Positions 8,508 to 19,014 of a DNA stretch of 64,000 nucleotides are shown piece by piece. Origin of the DNA: Conchocele bisecta (taxonomy: Eukaryota > Mollusca > Bivalvia > Lucinida > Thyasiridae); NCBI GenBank assembly GCA_029237695.1, contig CM055267.1, positions 12,241,043 through 12,305,042 of the forward strand, read 5' to 3'. Position numbers and translations under genes: made by a program. The number at the start of each line of letters is the position of its first letter. Position 1 is the first letter of the stretch. The notes under the pieces were generated by a model that was not told the DNA's origin, made no database searches, and worked only from the letters and a program-made list of their open reading frames with translations.

Positions 8508-9117
8508 ATGCAGGATATTCTAAAACGAGAGGGGGAAACTCGGAGGGTAAATGCTAAAAAATATAGACGAGCGGCAAATATAGTGGAGGGGTGAGCACCG
8601 TGCTGGCAGCAATTTCTATACTGGGTGGGGCCGGAACCGCTGCATTGTATCTACAGTCGTGGCAATTCCTATTGCCGCGGGTTTGAGTGGTGTAGCCACT
8701 GGGTCAGGACTGCTGTGTATGGCGTTTAGAGTAGTGGGGAGAAAATTCGAAAATAAAAGTAGAAAGCACGACAGAATATCGGTTCTCGCAAGGTCTAAGA
8801 AAAATAGCATCGACGTTATCGTGTCCAAAGTGTTGGCCGATAACGATATATTAGACGCTGAATTTGAGTCGGTGGTGGAGGAGATGTGTCAATATGAGGA
8901 TTTAAAAAATACTATTAGAACTAAGGCGCGCGCCACCTTTCCCAAGATTGAAAATACTGATTGGGATAAATTTAGGTTAAAACTGGGAGATAAAGTGGGG
9001 GGGGGTGGATTTTCAACACCACCTCCCTCATTTCCGTTGAACCCAATACCATCCAAATTCTCCAATCGCGATTGGGGTGTTGATGAATTGGGGTTGGACA
9101 ATTGTAGGGAATTGTGA
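8508..9117 (+). pseudogene. Virus-like membrane protein with central Gly/Ala hydrophobic segments, frameshifted
   Basis: Coding begins near the ATG at 8508 (MQDILKREGETRRV, charged helix), changes frame near 8590 to a hydrophobic Gly/Ala-rich segment, and changes again near 8655 to the frame 8659-9117 (IPIAAGLSGVATGSGLL...). The last part holds a basic helix (RKHDRISVLARSKKNSI), an acidic helical domain (VLADNDILDAEFESVVEEM) and a low-complexity tail with the recurring SNRDW peptide from the palindrome at 9062-9075. The layout (charged helix, hydrophobic centre, helical tail) recurs in proteins I have seen beside Polinton-type genes in invertebrates. The function is unknown; at least two one-base shifts make this copy non-functional. 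Confidence 0.5.
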
Positions 9118-9200
9118 TATTTTATAATTTTCTTAAAATTAATTATAAAATTTTTATGTCCAAAAATCCCAATCTCCAATCTAATTGGGACTACAAGACC

Positions 9201-9263
9201 ACTTTTTCTCATTCAATACCACCACCAACAAAAAGTTGGTGGTGGTATTGAATGAGAAAAAGT
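9201..9263. terminator. Perfect 29-bp hairpin at the right end of the virus-like element
   Basis: The arms 9201-9229 and 9235-9263 are exact reverse complements around an AAAAA loop at 9230-9234. The element's coding content ends 84 bases upstream and none is seen beyond it. The arms end in an A-rich run (GAGAAAAAGT) on the right. The hairpin could be a terminator, a hairpin genome end or a folded-back terminal repeat fragment. Confidence 0.8.
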
Positions 9264-10438
9264 TCCACCTTAGGTATTTAAAAGGCTATAACTCCTCTAA
9301 ATAATTGTACCATTATGTTTCTGTAATCATTCTCTTTACAGCAATATATAATAGTCCAGTAGTTATTACACAATGTACATGTTATAACAGGAATCGCTAA
9401 TGCACACAATGCTGGCAGAAAATACGTTATTTATCAAATCTTTAAAGGGGCATAACTCTTCCAAATATTGTTTGATTTAAACAAAAATGGTACCATTATG
9501 TTTCACTCATCAATACCTTTCGAACGATATACAACACTCCATGGTTTAATAAATTTTATTTTTTCGCTGGGATCGCTATTTTAAACAATGTTATTTGGTT
9601 ACAATACGAGCTTGTGTCCCACCAGAAGCTGCATACATTATAATAAACTTGAAAATGTTTCATAGAGCTCAAATGCCCCCCATATCGCTTTGATAGTAAA
9701 CGAGTCAAACTGCTAAGTCGAAAACGGGGAAATAATGACCCTCCACTAATGCACTATACTATAGTCGTGGGGCATACTAACAAAGCAAATAGCGTTATTT
9801 AATCTCAAGGGTAATCATTGTAATACATTCAGTATTGCGAGCCCCGTTCAATTATAGCAATACCGACGAAAGCAGAAACACGTCGAATGCCTGTCATCCA
9901 GAGTTTTGGGACCAAAACCAGAATCACGGTTTCGGATGTGCACCGGTTCAGTACGAACATAAACATCGATTCTCAGTCGTGAAATCTGAGCATATACCTG
10001 GTTTTGCAAAACCTTTTGATTTGATATTAATAAATCGGCTTGAAGTTGAGCACTCATAGTTTTGGATCTACTTGTAGCCGATCAATATGCAGCTGATTGA
10101 TTGTATTTGTTTTATATTAAATTCGGCGCGAACTCGGCGGCGCGCGCGCAAAAGCACCCCTCTCCAGCTTCAAACCCGTAACGCCCATATTTGCCCTATA
10201 CGCCTACATATATGTCCTATATTCCCACATATATAGTATGTCCATAATATCCTATATAGTTATATCCTATACTTATATTTTCTGCACATGTATTTGTATT
10301 TGCACTTTATGGTATTACATGTATGCATGAGATAAGGCCAGTCTTTTGTCGCCTGGGGCAGAGATATGGTTTGTGGTGACGTCTCGTGAAATCTCACCGG
10401 ATAAATTGAAATGTATTGTGCGACCGACGAGATTTCGG
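9264..10438. other. AT-rich non-coding host DNA
   Basis: No convincing coding frame or RNA gene is seen. A short motif of the kind 'ggcataactcttccaaat ... gtaccattatgtttc' occurs twice (about 9284-9322 and 9448-9502) and looks like a dispersed repeat fragment. Confidence 0.5.
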
Positions 10439-11517
10439 CGCATTCCGCCAGAGACGCCATTACAGACCAGCTGAATAATGTATCTGTTTAGTAAATTATC
10501 TTATATATCTTGTTCCAGGTATTACATATTGGTATAGTAGTTTCAGTTATTCATGCGCATGTCCCATCCACATTTTGTCAACTATATACTTTTATAGTGT
10601 AATTATCCTGTATGGCCAGGAAATATGTATTTTGCCTGTCCTCACCCGTACGCGGACCTCATGGATCCATTGACAACATATAGTGTATGTTGACACCATG
10701 CACTGATGGGATATGTTCATGTCACATTAGCGTTCTATTAATAATTACCGATAATAATACTGCGGAGCATCCTACTATACACATGCCTCATTATTTCTCA
10801 TGTTTCGGTCAAGTTGTGGTTGTTGAGAATCCTCTCCATAGACGATTCTAAATAACTTCACGCTTGCGACCGATCATCTGTATAATATACGTACATGTAA
10901 TCCATTGTCATTGTAAATAGTCATGACGGTTGAGCTTAGCGATATATTCATATATTACTATTATCAGATGGAGATGATTCTACCACGACTTACATGCATG
11001 TTATTTCCCATGTTCATTTACCAATGCAGAGTGTCCGTCCATGCATTCGATTCGTCTCATCTATGTATATTTTCGTCTGCATGCAGTCCCATTCACTTAC
11101 GTATTCGCCTTCGTTCAATCCCATTTATCTACTTTGTTCACTTTCATCCATTCTGTACGTCCGATATTATGACAACACAGTACTTAATTATTACGTGTGG
11201 TATTACGACGATCTTGTGTGCTCATTCGTGTTCTACATTATCAGTGTAATGTTATTCTGATTATATGGCGCAACGTATTATCAATATTCATAGATGTGCA
11301 TTCACGATTGTTTCATCAGGATCTACACTGTATGCAAATCCAATAAGGCTGGTTATGCCATTCACAATACTTTATGGTATCGTGAATGCATATGCATATT
11401 GCATTGTGATCTACGCTTTTTGCAATATTCGGGCATTCCGCCAGAGACGCCATTACAGACCAGCTGAATAATTTCTCTGTTTAGTAAATTATCTTATATA
11501 TCTTGTTCCAGATATTA
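10439..11517. repeat. Pair of ~85-bp direct repeats about 1 kb apart
   Basis: The segment at about 10439-10525, starting GCATTCCGCCAGAGACGCC, is repeated almost exactly at 11432-11517. The ~900 bases between them hold no convincing gene. The arrangement could be a deleted LTR-type element, a fragmented tandem repeat, or two insertions of one repeat. Confidence 0.65.
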
Positions 11518-11781
11518 AACCGCTTGGCTTACTCGCCGTCGATACGGGATTGTTGTTCCATTAAAACTCGACCCCGACACACCCTGTGACATACTCGTCA
11601 ACGTTTTCGATGGTATTGTTCCCGAAAAAATAAAATTTATTCGCACCAATATCAACAGGATCCGCCATTGTTGGTGTACTTGTTCTGCAGTCAAGCCGGG
11701 TACCAGCCGTTTGGCTCCGCCCATACGTGGAACGGTTGTCCAATATAAATTACCTACAAGGTTCAGAAACGCAAACCAGCT

Positions 11782-11825
11782 ATGGCTGACAGAGACGAGT
11801 TAGTGAGGAAATTTAATGGTAAATG
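11782..11825 (+). CDS. Possible short first coding exon (MADRDELVRKFNGK)
   Basis: An ATG at 11782 opens 44 coding bases ending at a good splice donor (TG|GTGAGT at 11826). The peptide contains an F-x-G-x-W type start, if the split codon is completed to Trp. That pattern is seen at the N-terminus of fatty-acid-binding and other lipocalin-like proteins. No downstream exon was found nearby, so this is only a candidate. Confidence 0.22.
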
Positions 11826-12355
11826 GTGAGTACACTCCTATACACTTTATTGATAATTACGCTGTAATCACCATTGAAATTATTCCACATTGTATTACGC
11901 TGTAATCTTAATTATTATCATACAGCTGTCAGAACTTTGTTACATAGTTATGCCCCCTGTATTTTATTAAGGATTACGCTGTAATCTTACTCTGTCAGTG
12001 TGTGCGTATATTGTTTATGTTCAAAAGTCCACATGTGTCATATGATCACCTAGTACATGTTCACTCGTCTGATATGGGTGTTTGTAAACATGGCAGGTGT
12101 TGTTTATGTATAGTAACTACCATAGTTAAACTGGCCTTGATAAACTGTGTACAAGAGATTAATTCATAGATGTTATGACATTAAAGTGTATTGTTTGATC
12201 AGAGTCCTGGGCCAGTATAGTTTGTCTGCTTGTATTTTACGTTGTATAAATAGTATTAAAGTGTATTGTTAGATCAGAGTTCTTATATGTATAATGGGAT
12301 GGACTGGACAGACTCACTATACATGATGGGATGGACTGGACCATTTTATAATTAC

Positions 12356-13045
12356 GTTTGGACCAGTACGAACGTAGCACTTCACGTAGTTCCAGGCTGT
12401 TTTCCTTATTTAACTTACTGGGCTTGCACTCTAGCCGATGCACCTTTGTCCTGGTCGCGACACGCGTCATGTATCTGCGACAGTAGTGGAAACGTACAAC
12501 CTTTATGAAGACCTGCACCCACTGTGGCACTGGGTCGATTTCGGCCTTGTGGTAGACGCGGAGACTGATGATGGTGAAGAAGGTGACGCAGCAGCTGTGT
12601 ATGAGCATGTACAGCACGAAGAATGTCAGGTGCGACAGCGGCGTGGAGTTCTTGTGCATGCTGCTGCCCAGCAGGCACATGAACATCGTGAACGCCAGGA
12701 AGCACGTGATGGAGAAGGACACGCGCTCCCCGGAGGTGGCCGGCAGCAGGAATACGCACGGACTGAGGAAGCTGAGCAGGACTGGTGGCACGAGAATGTT
12801 CACCAAGAAATACTCGAAACGCCGCTTGAAGTTCAGTTCTATGCTAAATATTGGAATTTTATCTATATTCGACCAACAGCATGTATTCTACGAAGCTCCC
12901 ATCCACTGTTTTCGATAATAGCAAATGACCTGCCTTTTTGTACACTGATCGTGATCTCTGATGTCACGTATCCCCAAGGAGCGATGTCAATGTGGCATTT
13001 CTGGATATCAAATGGGAAGTTGGTTACATCAACAGAGCAGGAAGC
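12356..13045 (-). pseudogene. Cys-loop receptor (nicotinic-like) exon: Cys loop, M1-M3; one frameshift
   Basis: On the minus strand, after an acceptor (ttggcag) at 13046, the exon encodes the Cys loop with exact Cys-x13-Cys spacing containing FPFD, then a WGY segment. One frame change occurs near 12866-12880, where a TAG appears at 12865-12863. M1 starts VNILVPPVLLSF. M2 follows GERVSFSITCFLAFTMFMCLL, with Glu at -1', Ser 2', Thr 6' and the conserved Leu 9', as in cation-selective channels. M3 is LTFFVLYMLIHSCCVTF, followed by a basic cytoplasmic loop. A donor (GTAATT) follows 12356. The segment between the WELR region and M1 has no vicinal cysteine pair, so it is not alpha-type. M4 was not found. 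The frameshift may be a sequencing error; otherwise the gene is dead. Confidence 0.8.
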
Positions 13046-13984
13046 CTGCCAACAAAGGGAGCATTGTTAATATAAGCTTCAAATAGGCAAATAATGGCAA
13101 TAAACAACATCAAAATTCCTCAACTAAAACATGCATGGTCATCCTAGCCATAAAGTAGGATGACACGTCATGTGGCACATGTATGTGTAGTATGGTATAT
13201 AGTGCGTTTCCTAGCAACACGATAGTTATGGAAACAAATGACCGATCATTAAGCTACACCTTTGGCACTCACAACAGGCGTTACTCATATTGCCTTCGTA
13301 TGACAACCTTTGGAAATGTTGAGACTAAAATACATTTATGTTTAATCAAGGATTTAAGATTACAATACATGTAGTTGTAATATGTCTCTGGTATAATTAA
13401 ATATATGCACCACCAGGTGGAACCACCTAGCAAAACGTGAGCGAATATGTTATGAGTTTCAAAATCCAAAAGGGGGAGATAATCGTTGATCTAGGGGATT
13501 AACTTAACAAAAATAATATCACATTTAACATCTACACACCAATAATACCAAGTATAGAGTATGTACCTATTACAGTGCAACGGCACTTTTACGACAGGAA
13601 ATTGCACATAGTGAGTGAAGTCCGAAATGGGAAGATATAATCCAAAATACAGGCAAGGTGAAAGTAATGTTTCAAGTATCAGACATATATAATATATTAT
13701 AATGTAGTGATTTTGTCGTTTATTTTGTATACAAATGGTCATATTGGAAATTATTTGTATAATATACACGATACATATGAACGACTTGTGTAGTGACATT
13801 TGAAACTAAATACTCATACGACCGGTATTTTACAAAATCAGTATTATGTAATCATATTGCTAATATTTCTTTTAAACTTTATTTATAATTATTTATACAA
13901 TACAAACGCGGGAACAATTGTAGTCGGCATAGATGGAGGCGTCTGTCTGTTTCTTAATTTCGGTTGAAACCTGAATACTCAAAG

Positions 13985-14110
13985 AAAACAAACTTATCTT
14001 GTCTGGCGACCACCATCAGATATACATGTACTTACAAATTAAGGATCGAACCCCGGGGCGCATGTGTGCGCTCTTTACTAATTGTACTAAACGGCCCTGT
14101 TCAGATTACG
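13985..14110 (-). repeat. Possible tRNA-derived SINE fragment
   Basis: Read on the minus strand, the stretch contains a good B-box-like GGGGTTCGATCC with a plausible but weak A-box-like segment about 40 bases upstream. It does not fold as an intact tRNA by eye. A tRNA-derived SINE head is the likeliest explanation. Confidence 0.3.
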
Positions 14111-14292
14111 TGAAAGTGTGCCCGCAAGCGTTACTTTTATTAAAGAAACTGTAAACAGTTGGCTCATTAACTGGAACACGTATTCTGGATAAATTAATTT
14201 AATTTAATTTACTGTTTCGCCTGTCGAATGTTTCGAAAATCAACATAAAAATACAATTCGGAAATTTTCAGAAAAAAAGCTTATCATAGATA

Positions 14293-14973
14293 TAAATATA
14301 CGCGGCTCCTGGCATATCGCATCATGGTGACACTGGGTCAACCATGTTTTAGTATTTAGTGTGTTGGTATTGTAGTACCACATGCATTTTTACTGCGAAC
14401 ATAATTGGAGCCACCAGGGACGTAGCCTACTGATTTGTATCTCTATGTGCTACCACTTACATGTACCTTGTCACGTAATTTTAAGTGACTTTCAAAAATA
14501 TCACATTGAATCAGCCGTACGATTGACGATTGATAACAATGTAATATTCTTTAAAATGACCACTTGTAAATATGGTTTTATGAATGTATAGCAATTTTAC
14601 TAGTTATTTGCAATCATTGCAGACACTGATCAGACAGGTCTCCAATATTTACACATTTAAGAAGTCCGACTTTGTTAGATCGTTGTTAATTTACTTCCTG
14701 CATTGCACTAAACAATGTGTTTAATGCACGTCTGCGTGCTTTGTTTTGTATCAAAGGGCCGTTCTAGTCGGAGGCGTGTAAATAATAGAAAACGAATACA
14801 CACACATTCCAGGTTTGCAGATTAAACGGGTCTAAATTCTGAAACACAACAAAACTAAATTGCACTTTTCGTTTTCAAATTAATTATTTCCCACGAGAAG
14901 ATATACTGTCGGTATTTTTATCGGAACATGTAACAATTATATAACCATGTATGTTACATCTCCACATTTTCCC
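14293..14973 (+). repeat. R1 repeat, copy 1, uninterrupted part (empty sites of E1 and E2)
   Basis: This segment is the reverse complement of three separated pieces on the right: 43.99-43.78 kb, 40.01-39.76 kb and 31.36-30.77 kb. Here they are contiguous. The E2 empty site lies near 14505 and the E1 empty site (GTCTGCGTG, 14730-14738, reverse of CACGCAGAC) follows. No coding content is seen. Confidence 0.7.
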
Positions 14974-15959
14974 GACATTGACATATACATATTGCAGGTT
15001 TATGGAAGAGTCTGCCAAACTTTGCATATCTGTTCAGTGATGAATTTCGAAAAAAATCAGACGGGTGGCCACGAAAACAATCCACCGGAATGACCTAATT
15101 TGCATAAATCCAAGATGGCCGCCGGCAAAAATCACTTACCGTCTTAAACTCGAATAAATATGCATATATTTGGCAATTTATACCTACATTTGAGTATAAA
15201 TGCACAAATGAATTACATTGTTTACGCGACATTTATAGTTCAATGTCATGATTGAAGGTCAAGGTCAAGTAGGAAAAACTTCAAATTTCAGCCAGGATGT
15301 TCTATTTGGTTGCGCATCACCATCTAATTTCCAAAATACTGTAATATTGGAACCTACTGTGACTACATATTGAGTGAACAGTCAAATGAAATTAATCTTA
15401 ACCATCATTTTTCGAAATTCAAGGTCAATGTCAAGGTCAAAACCTGATATATCAAGTTCAGTAATTTTCTTTAGCCATCGATTTATTTTGTTTTTGACAA
15501 TCTTACAATCTATGATAATAGTTTTCAAGCTATGTCATCAGTTGTAATTGGTTCGTTGATAGTATGACACGTTTAAGTTCAAAGTGTCAATGACTAGGTT
15601 GAAAAAAAATTACGTTTTGTAAATTTTGGTAGCAATATATTGATCACTCGTGACGTCATGTTGAATTCCAAATGTGCTGAAAAGAAGTTTTGAAGAATAT
15701 TGTACAGTGCGGAAGATTTTGGAGCAATAATTGTGCCATTAAGAAATGAGAGAAGTATAATACCATAAAGAACACAAAGGTGCCGAGAAAAGTTAGTGCG
15801 GGTTTTCCAGAATCAACAACAACAACCGTCAAGTTTATGTGGCATTAGTGTTTAATTAAAAAAGGTATACCAGAAGGAAATATAAATTATAACATATTTC
15901 TCTGATGTTAAATTTTGTAAAGAAACTAAGTATTTGACGACCGTCCAACCTATTAATTT

Positions 15960-16383
15960 TAGATGAAGGAAATAGAAGTTACAACATATTTCTCTGGTGT
16001 TAAGTTTTGTAAAGAGACTAAGTATTTGACCTTGACCTTGAGATCAGCGGGGGTTGGACGGTCGTGGATTTGGCACAGCATGGTAGTAGAACCTTACAGG
16101 AATGCATGTGTGAAATATTAAGCATTTTAGATGAAGGAAATAGAAGTTACAACATATTTCTCTGCTGTTATGTTTTGTAAACAGACTAAGTATTTGACCT
16201 TGACCTTGGGATCAGTGGGGGTTGGACGGTCGTGGATTTGGCACAGCATGGTAGTAGAGCCTTACAGGAATGCATGTGTGAAATAGTAAGCATTTTAGAT
16301 AAAGGAAATAGAAGTTATAACAATACTTCTCTGATGTTAAGTTTAGTGACGGACGGACGGACGGACGGACGACGGACGGACGG
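15960..16383. repeat. 168-bp tandem repeat followed by a (GACG)n microsatellite
   Basis: The unit starting near ATGAAGGAAATAGAAG (15963) recurs at 16131 and, partially, at 16299, a period of 168. It contains the ttgaccttgacctt motif and a GGTTGGACGGTCGTGGATTT core. A GACG microsatellite follows at 16347-16383. Related sequence in opposite orientation occupies 44.04-44.83 kb. Confidence 0.75.
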
Positions 16384-16564
16384 ACTCTTATATTATTTTG
16401 TTTTCAGTGAATACATGTAGCACATTAGAATTTTCACAACTGGAATAGAGTCTCGTGTGTTTTTGAAATCTTTTTTATGATGGAATATTGCAAATACGAA
16501 ATACAAAAGAACCAGCATACGACACAATTTAATTCAGCGAATTGTAGTAATGACTTCGCGTTAG

Positions 16565-19014
16565 ATGTTGCATCCCTTAGCGTCCCAACCTCTCTATGCG
16601 ATCACGAAACGTATACAATGGGCGTTTCCCGAGACGCACGGTGAGGACAAGTATGTGGTGCTGATGGGTGGTTTGCACCTCGAAAAGGCTGCTTTAACTT
16701 TGCGTGGCGACCTTCTAGAAGAAAGTGAATGGGTGGAAGCCCTTACAGAAGCTGGTGTTTTCACATCTGGTGTTGCAGAGTCTTGTCTCACAGCTACACA
16801 CATCAAGCGCACTCGCTATGCACATGAAGTCACAGCAGTAACTGTTGTTCTCTGTACAATCATGATGAAGCAGTACATTGAATATCACAAATCGGTTCCA
16901 CCAGCATACTCACCAGATGATGTGGATTTATGGGCATCGGAAATGTCTGCATCGAATCCACAGTTTCAGTACATGTACCATGTCCTTGAACTAGAATTCC
17001 TTGTGCTAGTGTACACCCGCTCGATCAGAGAAGGAAAGTGTGATATACTAGTATACAAATCAAGGGTAACTGGACTTGCTCCATGGTTCATGGTTCTGAA
17101 TCACACTCACTACGCAAGATGGGTACCAGTCCACATCCGGGACATGGTTACGTTATCCAAACTACATCCTCAAGTAGATGCTGAGTTTGAGAGCGGACAT
17201 TTCACAGTAAACAAAACTGGGCGAAAGTTTTCGAACATAGCAGTGGACCAGGCTCACGAGCAGAACAATGTAACGATAAAGGGTGACGGTGGTGTAATAG
17301 GGAAGACACATCACACAGACGCACTCCAGCGGTGGTCCATTGCTTCACCCGAAGTTACATGTGTAATTAACACTTTTGAAGAAACTATCATCACAACCAT
17401 TGCCCTAAGGAGCACACCAAAGGTACACCATGAACAAACAAAAACATTTCAAGCAAAGTTTGTTAATGATTGCAGATCAATAGAAAAAGCGATCAACGCT
17501 ATGTGCAATCCCTTCGCAGAAAATGGTGAAGTACTCTATTGCTTACACACGATAGAGATTCTTTCAGAATCAGCAATCCTCTGTGTGCAGAAACTGCGAG
17601 AAGCCGGCCTACCAGCACTCGACAAACCAAACGCCCACAAAAGAAAGCGCTGCAAGACACATGTTCTACGCTCGCCCGATTATACGTATCATGTGCAGTT
17701 CGGGGTGGTAGTTCAGATAATTTCTTCTCGCATGAAAATCAGGCGCATCCCCCATCCATTTCAGACAATGGAAACATTCGAAAAGGCAGCTAACATCACG
17801 CCGGTTATGCATACTCCAAATGCTGAGGCCATGGATGAAGCAACAGTAATTAATTACCTGCCACCTGACAAGGGCAAGACATTCGCCGACTACATGAGTG
17901 ACACATTATTTCCATTCATCTGTCGAGTGCTTGATAACCACCGACAGTTTGATATAGTGTTTGCTGTATATAGGGAGGACAGCCTAAAAGAACAAACAAG
18001 GACATCAAGGGGAAAGGGTGTGAGGATCAAGGTATCACGATGCACCCCTCTACCAAAAAGCTGGCCTTTATTTCTCAACGATGATGTAAACAAGTCGGAG
18101 CTGTTCATGCTAACAATATCGGAGGAGGTGAGCTCACTCTCTGTTCCCGACAACAACAAATTGATTGTAACACATGGTGACTGTGTCGTGTGTGTCCAAT
18201 GCCGTGAAGATCTACGTATACTTTCGCCTTGTAACCATGAAGAAGCGGATTCAAGGTTAATGGTACACCTTACTGATGCAGTCGCTGAAGGATACAATTC
18301 ATTCATGATACGAACAGTTGATACTGATGTGGCTATGAGTGTGGCGTGGGTGTCCTATAGTACTGGAAAATATCATCGCTACATTCCTGTTCATGACATA
18401 TCAGCAGCCATTGGAACACAGAAGTCCCTCTGCATGCCGATGTATCATGCATATACTGGATGCGACACCGTATCATCGTTCCATTCTATAGGACAAATGA
18501 CGACATGGAAAACCTGGGCCCGGTTGCTCAAAACCTCTGTTTACTTAACAGACTGTTAAATCCTTCACATTGTTAAGGATTTAACATCTGTTAAGCTAAC
18601 ATGCAGAAGCTTTGAGCAACCGGATCCAGGTGTTCATTTCCCGATGTTACGGAAACTTTCCGGGTGCTAGCAGAAGGCCCAAACGCAATCAGTGAACGTG
18701 ATATTCAGGTGCTAGAACGTTTCACCGTCCTGCTGTATGACCGCACCATTGATTCAAACAGTGTTAATGAAGTTCGAAAGCAACTGTTCACCGCAATGGG
18801 ACGTACACTGCTTCTCTTGAACAGCATACCAAGCGGGCAACACTACAGGGCAGTCACACAACTGCCTGAAGTATATCATGCTGCATGGGGGTGGACTAAC
18901 GAGTCAGGAAAGTGGCAACCATTGTGGTGCTCCCTCCCAATTGCCAGCGCATCCTGCAGGAGGCTGATTCGATATGGCTGTATGAAAGGCTGCACTGGTC
19001 GATGTCAATGTTAA
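16565..19014 (+). pseudogene. Transposon-associated gene of unknown family with a possible FEN/PIN-like nuclease core
   Basis: The open frame 16565-18559 (664 codons) continues after a 104-bp insertion as 18664-19014. It begins mid-domain, so it is probably 5'-truncated. Landmarks: SNIAVDQAHEQNN (~residue 223), FDIVFAVYREDSLK (~462), HEEADSRLMVHLTDA (~556), RTVDTDV (~584), YHAYTGCDTVSSFHS (~626), and a Cys-rich tail (YGCMKGCTGRCQC). I recall this repetitive family from mollusc and cnidarian genomes without a defined function. The EAD...D-x-D...GCD order resembles the acidic active-site order of FEN/XPG-type nucleases, an inference that needs structure comparison. A frame change near the 3' end separates the last cysteines. 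It lies inside TIR element E3. Confidence 0.65.
18520..18623. mobile_element. 104-bp foldback MITE inside the unknown gene
   Basis: The ends CCGGTTGCTCAAA (18520-18532) and TTTGAGCAACCGG (18611-18623) are exact inverted repeats. Inner segments (CTTAACAGACTGTTAAATCC and its near-perfect complement) continue the hairpin, so almost the whole insert folds. It breaks the host frame 12 codons in. Flanking coding resumes with CAGGTGTTC. Confidence 0.75.

Larger units (their letters stand above)
388..9188. repeat. Dispersed palindromes of the CCAATCGCGATTGG / CCAATTCGTGAATTGG family
   Basis: Nine copies were found by eye: 388-402, 556-569, 1244-1259, 4279-4294, 5634-5647, 7623-7636, 8448-8461, 9062-9075 and 9176-9188. 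Arms CCAAT/ATTGG are constant and the centre varies (CGCG perfect palindrome, TCGTGA, CTCG, TTCG, CTA). Several lie inside reading frames, read as SNRDW, PIRELG or FTNWN depending on frame; others flank genes or stop codons. A G-rich run (TTGGGG) often follows. A tenth copy, CCAATTCACGATTGG, occurs at 45530-45544, far outside the element. Confidence 0.8.

Noticed and set aside
9835..10059. 74-codon plus-strand frame near the virus-like element
   Set aside because: No ATG-supported homology, splice or composition signal; likely chance.
11515..11743. Minus-strand frames resembling part of a lipid-binding protein (ENVDEYVTG)
   Set aside because: Only a few residues match and the strand is opposite to the candidate exon at 11782; treated as coincidence.
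12438..13070. 210-codon plus-strand frame
   Set aside because: Opposite strand of the receptor exon, whose Cys loop and membrane segments are unmistakable.
14040..14110. Intact tRNA gene
   Set aside because: A B-box-like sequence is present, but no cloverleaf pairing could be drawn; kept only as a possible SINE.
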